Source of the DNA: Curtobacterium sp. VKM Ac-2922
Lineage (GTDB): Bacteria; Actinomycetota; Actinomycetes; Actinomycetales; Microbacteriaceae
NCBI RefSeq assembly: GCF_022815645.1
Contig: NZ_JALGRO010000018.1
Span: 20,365 to 84,364, forward strand
Direction: 5' to 3'
DNA length: 64,000 nucleotides
In this document: piece after piece, positions 36,152 to 44,645 of the stretch
How positions within the stretch are numbered: position 1 is the stretch's first letter
Layout: each line of letters begins with the position of its first letter
Translations under genes and position numbers: made by a program
The notes under the pieces: model-generated
Database searches by the model: none
Seen by the model: only the letters and a program-made list of their open reading frames with translations
What the model was told of the DNA's origin: nothing

Positions 36152-39100
36152 GTGCGATACCCACTGAACCGCCCAGCAGACGCCCCCGCTGGCGTCACCC
36201 CGTCGCCGTCCTTCCCCGCTGTCGAGCAGGGGATCCTGGCGTTCTGGAAGGGCGACGACACGTTCCGGGCGTCGATCCAGGCGCGTCAGGGCTGCGACGA
36301 GTGGGTGTTCTACGACGGTCCGCCGTTCGCCAACGGCCTGCCGCACTACGGGCACCTGCTGACCGGCTACGCCAAGGACGTCTTCCCGCGCTACCAGACC
36401 ATGCGCGGCAGGCAGGTGCACCGCCGCTTCGGGTGGGACACGCACGGCCTGCCCGCCGAGCTCGAGGCGATGCGGCAGCTCGGCATCACCGAGAAGCACG
36501 AGATCGATGCGATGGGCATCGACGTCTTCAACGCCGCCGCGCGGAAGTCGGTGCTGCAGTACACCGACGAGTGGCAGCAGTACGTCACGCGGCAGGCGCG
36601 CTGGGTCGACTTCGAGGACGACTACAAGACGCTCGACGTCACCTACATGGAGAGCGTCCTGTGGGCGTGGAAGCAGCTGTGGGAGAAGGGCCTGGCCTAC
36701 GAGGGCTTCCGCGTCCTGCCGTACTGCTGGAACGACCAGACCCCGCTGTCCAACCACGAACTGCGCATGGACGACGACGTCTACCAGACGCGCCAGGACC
36801 AGTCCGTCACGGTGTCGTTCCCGCTGCGGGGCGCTCGCGCCGATGCGCTGGGTCTCTCCGGTGTGCGTGCGCTCGCCTGGACGACGACCCCGTGGACGCT
36901 GCCGACGAACGCCGCCCTGGCCGTCGGCCCGGCGGTCGCGTACGTGGTGCTGCCCGCCGGTCCTGGAGGCTCCGCTGACGGTGCCGACGCCGGCTCGGTC
37001 TCCTACATGCTGGCTGCCGACACCGTGGCCGCGTACGCCAAGGACCTCGGCTACGCGTCGCCGGACGACGCCGTCGCGGCGGTCACCCGAGCGCTCGTCG
37101 GGTCCGAGCTCGACGGCGTCGAGTACGAGCGCCTGTTCGACTTCCTGGCCGAGGCCGAGGGCATGGAGCACGCCTGGCGGATCCTGGTGGCCGACTACGT
37201 CGAGACGGGCGAGGGCACCGGCATCGTGCACCAGGCCCCGGCGTACGGCGCCGACGACCAAGAGGTCTGCGCCGCCGCGGGCATCCCCGTCGTGCTCTCG
37301 CTCGACGAGGGCGGCGTGTTCACGTCGCAGTTCCCGCTCGTCGCCGGACAGCTGTGGTCCGACGCCAACAAGCCGCTGACCAAGGCCGTCCGTGATGCCG
37401 GGCGCCTGCTGCGCCAGGCGTCGTACGAGCACAGCTACCCGCACTGCTGGCGCTGCCGCAAGCCCCTGATCTACAAGGCCGTCTCGTCGTGGTTCGTCCG
37501 CGTCACCGAGATCCGCGACCGGATGGGCGAGCTCAACCAGGGCATCAACTGGGTGCCGGACAACGTCAAGGACGGCCAGTTCGGCAAGTGGGTCGGCAAC
37601 GCCATCGACTGGTCGGTGTCCCGCAACCGGTACTTCGGCACGCCGATCCCGGTGTGGGTGTCCGACGACCCCGAGCACCCGCGCACCGACGTGTACGGCT
37701 CGCTCGAGGAGATCGAACGCGACTTCGGCCGGCTGCCGGTGAACGCCGAGGGACAGGTCGACCTGCACCGTCCGTTCATCGACGAGCTGACCCGGCCGAA
37801 CCCGGACGACCCCACGGGTGCCTCGACCATGCGCCGCATCTCGGACGTCTTCGACGTGTGGTTCGACTCCGGGTCGATGCCGTACGCCCAGGTGCACTAC
37901 CCGTTCGAGAACCGGGAGTGGTTCGACACCCACAACCCGGCCGACTTCATCGTCGAGTACATCGGGCAGACCCGCGGCTGGTTCTACGTCATGCACGTGC
38001 TGTCGACCGCGCTGTTCGACCGCCCGGCGTTCACGAACGTCGTCAGCCACGGCATCGTGCTGGGCTCCGACGGCCAGAAGATGTCGAAGAGCCTGCGGAA
38101 CTACCCGGACGTGTCCGAGGTGTTCGACCGTGACGGCGCCGACGCGATGCGCTGGTTCCTGATGTCGTCGTCGGTGATCCGCGGCGGCAACCTCGTCGTC
38201 ACCGAAGAGGGCATCCGCCAGGGCGTCCGCGAGTTCCTGCTGCCGTTCTGGTCGACGTACTACTTCTTCACGCTGTACGCGAATGCGTCCGGGCCCGACG
38301 GGTACCAGGCATCGCGCCGCACGGACAGCACCGACGTGCTCGACCGGTACCTGCTCGCGAAGACCCGCCTGCTCGTCACCGACGTCACGACGCACCTCGA
38401 CGCGCTCGACACCCCGCTGGCGGCCCAGGCCATCCGCGACTTCGCCGACGTGCTGACCAACTGGTACGTCCGCCGGTCCCGCGACAAGTTCTGGCTCGGT
38501 GCCGCGTCGTCGGAGTCCGCGAAGGCCGCGTTCGACACGCTGTCCACCGCGCTCGAGACGCTGGCCCGGGTCGCCGCACCACTCGCGCCGCTGGTGTCGG
38601 AGGAGGTCTGGAAGGGCCTGACCGGCGGCCGCAGCGTGCACCTGACCGACTGGCCCGACGCCGCCGAGTTCCCCGCCGACGACGCCCTGGTGGCCGCGAT
38701 GGACCGCGTGCGGGACGTCGCATCGAAGGGGCTCGCGCTCCGCAAGGCGACCAGCAGGCGTGTCCGTCTGCCGCTCGCCACGCTGACGCTCGTCGTGCCG
38801 GACCCCGCGGCCGTCGAACCGTTCGTCGACATCCTGCGCGACGAGCTCAACGTGAAGCGGGTCGTGCTCGAGCCCCAGGCAGAGGAGTCCCTCGCGCAGT
38901 ACGGCATCGAGCGCAAGCTCACCGTCAACGCCCGTGCGGCCGGCCCCCGCATCGGCAAGGCCGTGCAGCAGGTCATCCCCGCCGCCAAGCGCGGCGACTG
39001 GGTGGCGACCGACTCGGGCGTCACCGTGGGCGGGATCGACCTGGTCGAGGGCGAGTTCACGCTCGACCTGACCGTGGCCGACGCATCCACCGCCGTGGCG

Positions 39101-39415
39101 TTCCTGGACGGTGGTGGCTTCGTGGTGCTCGACACCGAGACCACGCCCGAGCTCGAGGCCGAGGGGCTGGCACGCGACGTCGTCCGTGCCGTGCAGCAGG
39201 CCCGTCGCGACGCCGACCTCGACGTCAGCGACCGCATCGTGCTGACGCTCGGGGCCGACCCGGCAGCGGCGGACGCCGTGCGCACGCATCAGGACCTGAT
39301 CGCGGGGGAGACCCTCGCGACGACGATCGACGTGGTCGACACGACGTTCGGCAAGGACGAGGGCACCGCCGTGGGCGACGGTGCGAAGGTGAGTGTCGAG
39401 GTGACCCGCGCATGA
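36152..39415 (+). CDS. ileS: Isoleucine--tRNA ligase
   Basis: A 1087-residue class I synthetase charging tRNA-Ile, with an editing domain for valine. The HIGH-type motif is HYGH (residues 65-68, in [15 protein letters not shown]) and KMSKS is at about 643-647. It is the eukaryotic-like IleRS2 form by length and wording ([18 protein letters not shown]), which is common in actinobacteria and generally less sensitive to mupirocin. GTG 36152 follows AGGAG by 6 bases and is held behind the T-box. The stop overlaps folC by four bases (ATGA), so ileS-folC-DUF4233 are translationally coupled. Confidence 0.96.
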   Translation: MRYPLNRPADAPAGVTPSPSFPAVEQGILAFWKGDDTFRASIQARQGCDEWVFYDGPPFANGLPHYGHLLTGYAKDVFPRYQTMRGRQVHRRFGWDTHGLPAELEAMRQLGITEKHEIDAMGIDVFNAAARKSVLQYTDEWQQYVTRQARWVDFEDDYKTLDVTYMESVLWAWKQLWEKGLAYEGFRVLPYCWNDQTPLSNHELRMDDDVYQTRQDQSVTVSFPLRGARADALGLSGVRALAWTTTPWTLPTNAALAVGPAVAYVVLPAGPGGSADGADAGSVSYMLAADTVAAYAKDLGYASPDDAVAAVTRALVGSELDGVEYERLFDFLAEAEGMEHAWRILVADYVETGEGTGIVHQAPAYGADDQEVCAAAGIPVVLSLDEGGVFTSQFPLVAGQLWSDANKPLTKAVRDAGRLLRQASYEHSYPHCWRCRKPLIYKAVSSWFVRVTEIRDRMGELNQGINWVPDNVKDGQFGKWVGNAIDWSVSRNRYFGTPIPVWVSDDPEHPRTDVYGSLEEIERDFGRLPVNAEGQVDLHRPFIDELTRPNPDDPTGASTMRRISDVFDVWFDSGSMPYAQVHYPFENREWFDTHNPADFIVEYIGQTRGWFYVMHVLSTALFDRPAFTNVVSHGIVLGSDGQKMSKSLRNYPDVSEVFDRDGADAMRWFLMSSSVIRGGNLVVTEEGIRQGVREFLLPFWSTYYFFTLYANASGPDGYQASRRTDSTDVLDRYLLAKTRLLVTDVTTHLDALDTPLAAQAIRDFADVLTNWYVRRSRDKFWLGAASSESAKAAFDTLSTALETLARVAAPLAPLVSEEVWKGLTGGRSVHLTDWPDAAEFPADDALVAAMDRVRDVASKGLALRKATSRRVRLPLATLTLVVPDPAAVEPFVDILRDELNVKRVVLEPQAEESLAQYGIERKLTVNARAAGPRIGKAVQQVIPAAKRGDWVATDSGVTVGGIDLVEGEFTLDLTVADASTAVAFLDGGGFVVLDTETTPELEAEGLARDVVRAVQQARRDADLDVSDRIVLTLGADPAAADAVRTHQDLIAGETLATTIDVVDTTFGKDEGTAVGDGAKVSVEVTRA

Positions 39416-40884
39416 GCGACAGCAACGAGTACGACGGCAGCCAGCACGACGACGACCGGTACGACGCCGACGGCATCGCGATCCCGGTGGGCACTCCCGC
39501 CGACGCGGACCCGATCGAGGCCGTGCCCTTCGGCGGTGACGACGAGCAGGTCCAGCGTGTCGAGGCCGCCCTGTACGCCCGGATCGGCGAGCAGTCACCC
39601 GAGCACCGTCTGACGGCCACCCGCCGCGCGGTCGAGTTGCTCGGCGACCCGCACCTGGCTTACCCGGTCATCCACCTGACGGGGACCAACGGCAAGACCT
39701 CGACCGCACGGATGACCGAGAGCATCATCCGCGCCCACGGCCTGCGCACCGGACTCATGACGAGCCCGCACCTGGTGTCCATCCGCGAACGGATCGTCAT
39801 CGACGGTGCGCCGATCGCCGCCGACCGGTTCGTCGAGAACTGGGACGACATCACGCCGATCCTCGAGATCACCGACAAGGAGCTCACCGACAAGGGTGAG
39901 CTCCCGCTGACGTTCTTCGAGGCGCTGACCGTCCTTGCGCTGGCGTGCTTCGCCGAGGCACCCGTCGACGTCGCGGTGATCGAGGTCGGCATGGGCGGGG
40001 AGTGGGACTCCACGAACGTCGTGCAGAGCCAGGTGCAGGTGTTCACGCCGATCGCGATCGACCACGCCAAGCAGCTCGGCAACACCGTCGCCGAGATCGC
40101 CCGCACGAAGTCGGGGATCGTCAAGCCGTCGTCGGCCGTCGTGTCGAGCGCGCAGGTGCCCGAGGCGCTCGCCGAACTCGAGCGCGCGGCCGAGCTCACC
40201 GAGTCGACCCTGGCGGTCGAGGGCACCGGGTTCCGTGTCCTCGACGTCACGCCGGCCGTCGGCGGGCAGCTCGTCACCGTGCAGGGCGTCGCGGGCCGCT
40301 ACGACGACCTGTTCCTGCCGTTGTTCGGCGCGCACCAGGCCCACAACGCCGCGGTCGCGATCGCCGCCGTCGAGTCGTTCATCGGTCGGGGGTCGCAGCC
40401 CCTCGACGAGGACGTCCTCAGCGAGGGTCTGGCGAGCGCGACCAGCCCCGGCCGGCTGCAGCCCATCGCCCAGGACCCGACGGTCGTGGTCGACGCGGCG
40501 CACAACCCGCACGGTGCGAAGGCCCTGGCCGAGGCGCTGCCCGTCGCGTTCCCGTCCGGCCACGTGGTCGGCGTCGTCGGCATCCTGGCCGACAAGGACG
40601 CCCGTGGGTTCGTCCGAGCGCTCAAGGACACGGTCGCCACGTTCGTCGTGACGCAGCCGCCGGGGGAGCGCGCGCTCGACGCCGATGCGTTCGCCCGGGT
40701 CGTCGTGGACGAGGTCGGGGACGACCTCGTGGTCGTCGAGCCCTCGCTCGCCCAGGCCCTGCAGGAAGCGCGCGACCTGGCGGACGAGGCCGAGGCGGAC
40801 GACGCCATGGTGCTCGTCGCCGGTTCCATCGTGATGGTGGGCGCGGTCATGGACCTGGTCCACACCGAAGGAGGGTCGAAGTGA
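39412..40884 (+). CDS. folC: Folylpolyglutamate synthase / dihydrofolate synthase
   Basis: Adds glutamate to dihydropteroate and to folates, using ATP. The 490-residue protein has the Mur-ligase-like P-loop [10 protein letters not shown], the downstream metal/ATP site [14 protein letters not shown], and [23 protein letters not shown] near the C-terminus (AHNP motif). The N-terminal 45 residues are an acidic, low-complexity extension ([17 protein letters not shown]) not needed for the fold. Its ATG overlaps the ileS stop (ATGA) and its stop overlaps the next start (GTGA). Confidence 0.95.
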   Translation: MSDSNEYDGSQHDDDRYDADGIAIPVGTPADADPIEAVPFGGDDEQVQRVEAALYARIGEQSPEHRLTATRRAVELLGDPHLAYPVIHLTGTNGKTSTARMTESIIRAHGLRTGLMTSPHLVSIRERIVIDGAPIAADRFVENWDDITPILEITDKELTDKGELPLTFFEALTVLALACFAEAPVDVAVIEVGMGGEWDSTNVVQSQVQVFTPIAIDHAKQLGNTVAEIARTKSGIVKPSSAVVSSAQVPEALAELERAAELTESTLAVEGTGFRVLDVTPAVGGQLVTVQGVAGRYDDLFLPLFGAHQAHNAAVAIAAVESFIGRGSQPLDEDVLSEGLASATSPGRLQPIAQDPTVVVDAAHNPHGAKALAEALPVAFPSGHVVGVVGILADKDARGFVRALKDTVATFVVTQPPGERALDADAFARVVVDEVGDDLVVVEPSLAQALQEARDLADEAEADDAMVLVAGSIVMVGAVMDLVHTEGGSK

Positions 40885-41294
40885 CGGACGGACCACGGGC
40901 CTCCCGTCCGGGGCGCGCTCCCCGGACCCGGCGTCCGCGACGCGAGCGCGGGGCGCGTGAGAGCCTGACCTCGATCACCCTGGTGCTCGAGGCGATCATG
41001 TTCTTCTTCCCGATGCTCGTCGTGTTCGGCAAGCACACGCTGCCGGCCGGTGTGGCCTTCGGCGGCGGGCTCGCGGCGATCGTCGTGCTGGCCGTGGCCT
41101 CGCGCCTGACCGGTACCCGTGCCGGTGTAGGGTTCGGGTGGCTGCTGCAGGCGGCCATCCTCGCCACCGGCTTCATCGAACCGTTCATGTTCGTGGTGGG
41201 CCTGGTGTTCCTGGCGCTGTGGGTGTTCTGCTTCGTCAAGGGCGGTCAGCTCGACCGTCAGAACGCCGCCCGCCGAGCCGCTGCCGGCGACTGA
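40881..41294 (+). CDS. DUF4233 family membrane protein
   Basis: A 137-residue protein with four hydrophobic segments after a basic N-terminus. It occupies the place typical of DUF4233 in actinobacteria, between folC and ndk, and its GTG overlaps the folC stop (GTGA). The function of this domain is unknown. The 5' part encodes [13 protein letters not shown] from a DNA stretch (40893-40913) identical to 21 bases inside pabB, which resembles half of the intergenic hairpin at 48243-48290. Confidence 0.85.
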   Translation: MTDGPRASRPGRAPRTRRPRRERGARESLTSITLVLEAIMFFFPMLVVFGKHTLPAGVAFGGGLAAIVVLAVASRLTGTRAGVGFGWLLQAAILATGFIEPFMFVVGLVFLALWVFCFVKGGQLDRQNAARRAAAGD

Positions 41295-41328
41295 CCACAT
41301 CCACCCCCAGAACCCCAGGGAGTACTGC

Positions 41329-41748
41329 GTGTCCGACTTCGAAGAGACCCTCGTCCTCGTCAAGCCCGACGGCGTGGCCCGCCAGCTGACCGGCGAGATC
41401 CTGCGCCGCATCGAGGCCAAGGGCTACGAGATCGTCGACCTGAAGATGCTCACCGCGCCGCGTGACCTGCTCGACGCGCACTACGAGGAGCACCAGGGCA
41501 AGCCGTTCTTCGAGCCGCTGGTCGAGTTCATGCAGTCCGGGCCCGTCGTCGCCGTGCGCGTCGCCGGCAACGGTGCGATCGCGGGCTTCCGGTCGCTCGC
41601 CGGCACCACCGACCCGACCTCGGCGGCACCCGGCACCATCCGCGGCGACCTCGGCCGTGACTGGGGCCTCAAGGTCCAGCAGAACCTGGTGCACGGCTCG
41701 GACAGCCCCGAGTCCGCCGCGCGCGAGCTCGGCCTCTGGTTCGCCTGA
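41329..41748 (+). CDS. ndk: Nucleoside diphosphate kinase
   Basis: A 139-residue enzyme that moves phosphate from ATP to other nucleoside diphosphates through a phospho-histidine. The active-site histidine lies in NLVHGSDSPESAARELGLWF, the family signature. LVLVKPDGVARQLTGEI at the N-terminus and the AGFRSLAGTTDP loop also match. It starts at GTG 41329 behind AGGGAG. It closes the ileS-folC-DUF4233 run (34-base gap) and is followed by the hairpin array 41798-42179. Confidence 0.97.
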   Translation: MSDFEETLVLVKPDGVARQLTGEILRRIEAKGYEIVDLKMLTAPRDLLDAHYEEHQGKPFFEPLVEFMQSGPVVAVRVAGNGAIAGFRSLAGTTDPTSAAPGTIRGDLGRDWGLKVQQNLVHGSDSPESAARELGLWFA

Positions 41749-41797
41749 GCCGCTCCGCAGCGCTCGCGCTGCGCTTCGGTGCGCCCCGGCGCGCTTC

Positions 41798-41860
41798 GCA
41801 CAACCGAAAGCACCCCGCACCACGTGATCACGTGGCGCGGGGTGCTTTTCGTTGTGTGCG
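41798..41860. terminator. Terminator hairpin, GCACAACCGAAAGCACCCCG cassette, copy 2
   Basis: The same 20 bases as at 23563-23582 open the left arm, and the hairpin centre is CCACGTGATCACGTGG, a perfect palindrome. The right arm ends in GGGGTGCTTTTCGTTGTG, with a T run that favours termination after ndk. Confidence 0.85.
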
Positions 41861-41886
41861 CGGCGGCGGGCCGCCGCCGCGGGGGT

Positions 41887-41958
41887 GCTTCGCGCCCCCG
41901 TGCGAACGTCGCGCCCCCGCAGGACGGGGCGCGACGTTCACCCGGGGGTGCGATCCGC
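41887..41958. repeat. Dispersed palindromic element, copy B
   Basis: CGAACGTCGCGCCCC pairs with GGGGCGCGACGTTC, and the full segment from GCTTCGCGCCC to GGGGGTGCGA aligns with copy A at 19727-19798. It is in the gap after ndk. Confidence 0.75.
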
Positions 41959-41975
41959 AAGCGGCGCGGGCGACG

Positions 41976-42023
41976 GCCTGGAGGGTCGCACCGGCCCGGC
42001 AGGCCGGTTGCGGGCCTCCAGGC
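41976..42023. repeat. GGAGG/CCTCC hairpin after ndk
   Basis: GCCTGGAGG (41976-41984) and CCTCCAGGC (42015-42023) are perfect arms, with an inner CCGGCC/GGCCGG stem. It belongs with the GGAGGC hairpins at 12241, 15071 and 48243. Confidence 0.7.
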
Positions 42024-42054
42024 AGTCGTGCCCGGCCGCGGGGCGGTGGCGGGT

Positions 42055-42122
42055 GCTTCGCACCCTTGTATGAGCGTCGCGCCCCCGCGGAACCGGGCGC
42101 AACGTGCGCAACGGGGCGCGAT
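42055..42122. repeat. Dispersed palindromic element, copy C (degenerate)
   Basis: Begins GCTTCGCACCC and contains GAGCGTCGCGCCCCCGCGG followed by GGGCGCAACGTGC, weaker but clearly related to copies A and B. The gap 41749-42202 holds four such structures and, as far as I can see, no gene. Confidence 0.6.
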
Positions 42123-42140
42123 CACGGTGTATCCACATCG

Positions 42141-42179
42141 ACGAAAGCCTCCGCACGGCAGTCGTACGGAGGCTTTCGT
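42141..42179. terminator. Terminator hairpin downstream of the small secreted protein gene
   Basis: ACGAAAGCCTCCG (42141-42153) pairs perfectly with CGGAGGCTTTCGT (42167-42179). It lies 24 bases after the stop of the minus-strand gene at 42203 and has T-rich edges on both sides, so it can act in both directions. Confidence 0.8.
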
Positions 42180-42202
42180 ATTCTGGTGCGAGTGTCAGTG
42201 CA

Positions 42203-42523
42203 TCAAGCTGGGCCGGCCGAGGCTCGCCCAGTCGAGAGGCACGCCGGGAACTTGTAGGTCAGGCTCCTCCCCGAGCCCACCGCGAGCTTCGGGCTCGTCT
42301 TCGTCCAAGCTGGGAAGCCGAGACCACCGTCACAATGCGCCTTGAACACCATGTACTTGATGTTCTCGCACGTAGCCGTCACCTGCCCGCTGATCGGATC
42401 GTAGGTGGTGTTCCGACAACCAGTCGCAGCCGACGCAGGGCCAGCCATCGCCACGGATCCGACGAGGACAGTTGCCCCCAGGACCGTTGCCGCAAGAAGA
42501 CGACGAGCCTTGGAATTCTTCAT
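42203..42523 (-). CDS. Small secreted protein, unknown family
   Basis: A 106-residue protein with a classic Sec signal peptide (MKNSKARRLLAATVLGATVL through GPASAATG), so the mature part is about 73 residues and exported. It has four cysteines (CRN, CEN, HCDG, ACLS), a pattern that suits two disulfides in a small secreted domain. ATG 42523 follows GAGGGG by a normal distance; the longer frame upstream is not supported. The 5' part of the gene and its leader are noticeably less GC-rich than the neighbours. The DsbA-like gene lies upstream in the same direction, 190 bases away. I do not recognise the family. Confidence 0.75.
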   Translation of the reverse strand: MKNSKARRLLAATVLGATVLVGSVAMAGPASAATGCRNTTYDPISGQVTATCENIKYMVFKAHCDGGLGFPAWTKTSPKLAVGSGRSLTYKFPACLSTGRASAGPA

Positions 42524-42713
42524 GTGATTCCCCTCAATCGACACCCATCGGCCAAGCCCCCATGACGAGGTCCGGGGTGTCGCGTCGACCATACCGAACG
42601 GGCGGTGCGCAGTACAACATCGGGTTCGCTTCACTCACACAGCCGGGCACAGCTCAGAAAGAAGCGGGCCACGTCAGTGTCGACGGGGCCCGCTCAGGTT
42701 CTGGGGATGCGGG

Positions 42714-43580
42714 TTACTTGACCGCGCCACCGTTCTGCTCGACGAACGCGGCGAACGAGTCAGTGTCGCTCCATGCATTCGTGTTGTCCGCGTTGTACTG
42801 CTTGCCGTTCACGATGACCGTCGGCGTTCCGGTGAGCTTCGGCACGTCGGAGTTCGCGAGCGGTTCGTTCAGCACCCGGTTGGTGGCGTCTCCCACCCAG
42901 CTCTGGAAGCGCTGGTCGGTGATGCACTTCTCGACGTTCGGGTTCGTCGCGCCGGCCTTCTTCGCGATGGACGCGAGCTGGTCGTTCGTCAAGCCCCGAG
43001 TGCTCTCGGATGGCTGATTCGCGTAGAACGCCGTGTTGACGTCGAGGAAGGCGTCCGGGTCGTAGTTCGCGACACATGCTGCGGCTGCTGCGGCACGGGT
43101 CGAGTACTTGGAGCCGAGCGACAGGCGGTCCAGCAGGTTGAACGGGTGGATCTCGAGCGTTGCGGACCCGTTCTCGACCCACTTCTTGATCTGCGGCATG
43201 TTGCCGGTCTCGAACTGGTTGCACACGGGGCACATGTAGTCCTCGTACACGGTGATGTTCGCGACCGAGTCGTCCTGCTTGGTGGCCGTCGGCTTGCCGC
43301 CCTCGGGGATGGCCTTGGTCGTCACGGGGACGATCTTGCCGTTCTGCCCCTGCAGCACGATGCCGTCGCTGGCCATGTTCTTCGGGCCGGGGCCGGCGGG
43401 CTGCACCGAGTTGGCGATCACCAGCACGATCACGGCGACGATCGCGAGCGAGCCCACGATGATGCCGCTGATCGTCAGCGTCTTGTTGCGGCGCCGGCGG
43501 GCCTTCTCCTTCTCGCGCTGGGCCGCGGCACGTTCCCGTGCGGCGTTCCGGCGAGCCTTCTTGCTCTCGTTGTCGCTCAT
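42714..43580 (-). CDS. DsbA-like thioredoxin-fold protein, membrane-anchored
   Basis: A 288-residue protein: a highly basic N-terminus (about 1-33), one helix (about 35-60), then an extracytoplasmic thioredoxin fold with the active site CPVC (in YEDYMCPVCNQFETGN) and a cis-proline loop GTPTVIVNGKQY. That layout is the actinobacterial DsbA/MdbA-like group that forms disulfides in exported proteins. TACGCT lies 8 bases before the ATG, giving a leaderless start. The VKOR gene that could reoxidise it lies 136 bases upstream, in the same direction. Confidence 0.9.
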   Translation of the reverse strand: MSDNESKKARRNAARERAAAQREKEKARRRRNKTLTISGIIVGSLAIVAVIVLVIANSVQPAGPGPKNMASDGIVLQGQNGKIVPVTTKAIPEGGKPTATKQDDSVANITVYEDYMCPVCNQFETGNMPQIKKWVENGSATLEIHPFNLLDRLSLGSKYSTRAAAAAACVANYDPDAFLDVNTAFYANQPSESTRGLTNDQLASIAKKAGATNPNVEKCITDQRFQSWVGDATNRVLNEPLANSDVPKLTGTPTVIVNGKQYNADNTNAWSDTDSFAAFVEQNGGAVK

Positions 43581-43588
43581 CGTGAAGA

Positions 43589-43594
43589 AGCGTA
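43589..43594 (-). promoter_or_regulatory. Candidate leaderless -10 element (TACGCT) for the DsbA-like gene
   Basis: On the minus strand TACGCT is followed by 8 bases and then ATG 43580, too close for a ribosome-binding site to fit. Confidence 0.5.
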
Positions 43595-43716
43595 ACGGGT
43601 GCCGGTGTGGCGACGGGCCCCGCTGGCTGAGAAGAGCCCAGGAGTCCGGTGACGTGTCACCGAGTGCGGGAAGCCCAGAGACGCGTGCGGGATGCCCGGA
43701 GACGCGTGCGTGGTGC

Positions 43717-44316
43717 TCAGAGGACGGACAGCACCGTCGGGAACATGATCAGGATCGTCAGGGCGATGACCACGTAGTTCGCCAGCGGGAAGGCCCAGCA
43801 GAAGGGCAGCAGCGCCCGACCGACACGCTGCGCACCCGGACCGAACGAGCCGCGCGCGGCGTTCCAGATGGTGAACACCCAGAACAGCGGGATCGTCATC
43901 GCCCAGACGAGCATGCACCACGGGCAGAGCGCACCGATCGACCAGACCGTCTGCGTGAAGAGCCAGGTGACGAAGACCCACGCCAGGAACAGCCCGACGT
44001 TGAAGGTGACCAGGAACCACCGCGATGCGCGTCCGCCCGCCAACAGCAGCACCCCGACGGCGATCGGCGCGACGAACCCCATCAACCCGAGCAGCGGGTT
44101 GGGGAAGCCGAACAGGTGCCCCTGCGGGCTCGTCATGACGTCCGAGCAGTTGATGAAAGGGTTGATGTCGCAGCTCAGCACGGCCTTGGGGTGCTCGTAC
44201 TTCGCGAACTCGTCGAGCACCAGTCGGAACGCCGCGTACAGGGCGACCGCTCCGGTGACGAGCAGCAGCACTGCGATCGCGACGGGACGACGGGTGGTGG
44301 GTGCGGTCGTGGTCAC
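43717..44316 (-). CDS. Vitamin K epoxide reductase (VKOR) family protein
   Basis: A 199-residue membrane protein with five hydrophobic segments. It has the VKOR cysteine set: CDINPFINC in the extracytoplasmic loop and CPWC in a later helix. VKORs pass electrons from DsbA-like partners to quinone, keeping those partners oxidised. The DsbA-like protein encoded downstream is the obvious partner, though a terminator between them cannot be excluded. It starts at GTG 44316, close to the divergent rne leader. Confidence 0.92.
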   Translation of the reverse strand: MTTTAPTTRRPVAIAVLLLVTGAVALYAAFRLVLDEFAKYEHPKAVLSCDINPFINCSDVMTSPQGHLFGFPNPLLGLMGFVAPIAVGVLLLAGGRASRWFLVTFNVGLFLAWVFVTWLFTQTVWSIGALCPWCMLVWAMTIPLFWVFTIWNAARGSFGPGAQRVGRALLPFCWAFPLANYVVIALTILIMFPTVLSVL

Positions 44317-44380
44317 GTCGACATGATGACATGCGCTTCTGCGCCTTCTCGCGACGCGCGTGCGATGATGGGGGAGTCGA

Positions 44381-44453
44381 GCGGGTCATCCCGCGCGACG
44401 ACGAGAGCTTTCCGGGCACCTGCCCGGACGATCAGGCACGGTGAGAGCGTGCC
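44381..44453 (+). promoter_or_regulatory. Three-hairpin segment of the rne leader
   Basis: Three short stem-loops follow one another: GCGGGTCATCCCGC (44381-44394), CCGGGCACCTGCCCGG (44412-44427) and GGCACG-N7-CGTGCC (44435-44453). They lie in the 329-base gap between the divergent VKOR and rne genes, where I see no gene. RNase E mRNAs in other bacteria have long leaders that RNase E itself cleaves; this one may do the same. Confidence 0.5.
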
Positions 44454-44645
44454 GTGACCGGACGACGCGTCACTCCGACGCCGAGCCGAGCGGGGCCGGG
44501 TGCTCCGCCGGTCCGTGCGCACGACATGTCGACGCCGGACGGTCACTGACCAGCGAGTGCGGGCGGCGTCGCAGCCGTCCGCCACAACCACAGAGTTCCC
44601 GCCGCCCCTCGGGGTGAGGGCGGGGTCGAGGAGTGCACCAGTCCC

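Noticed and set aside
35699..39598. 1299-codon minus-strand open frame opposite ileS
   Set aside because: The plus strand has unmistakable IleRS motifs and a T-box; the minus frame is Arg/Val/Asp/His-rich shadow, as GC-rich genes often leave.
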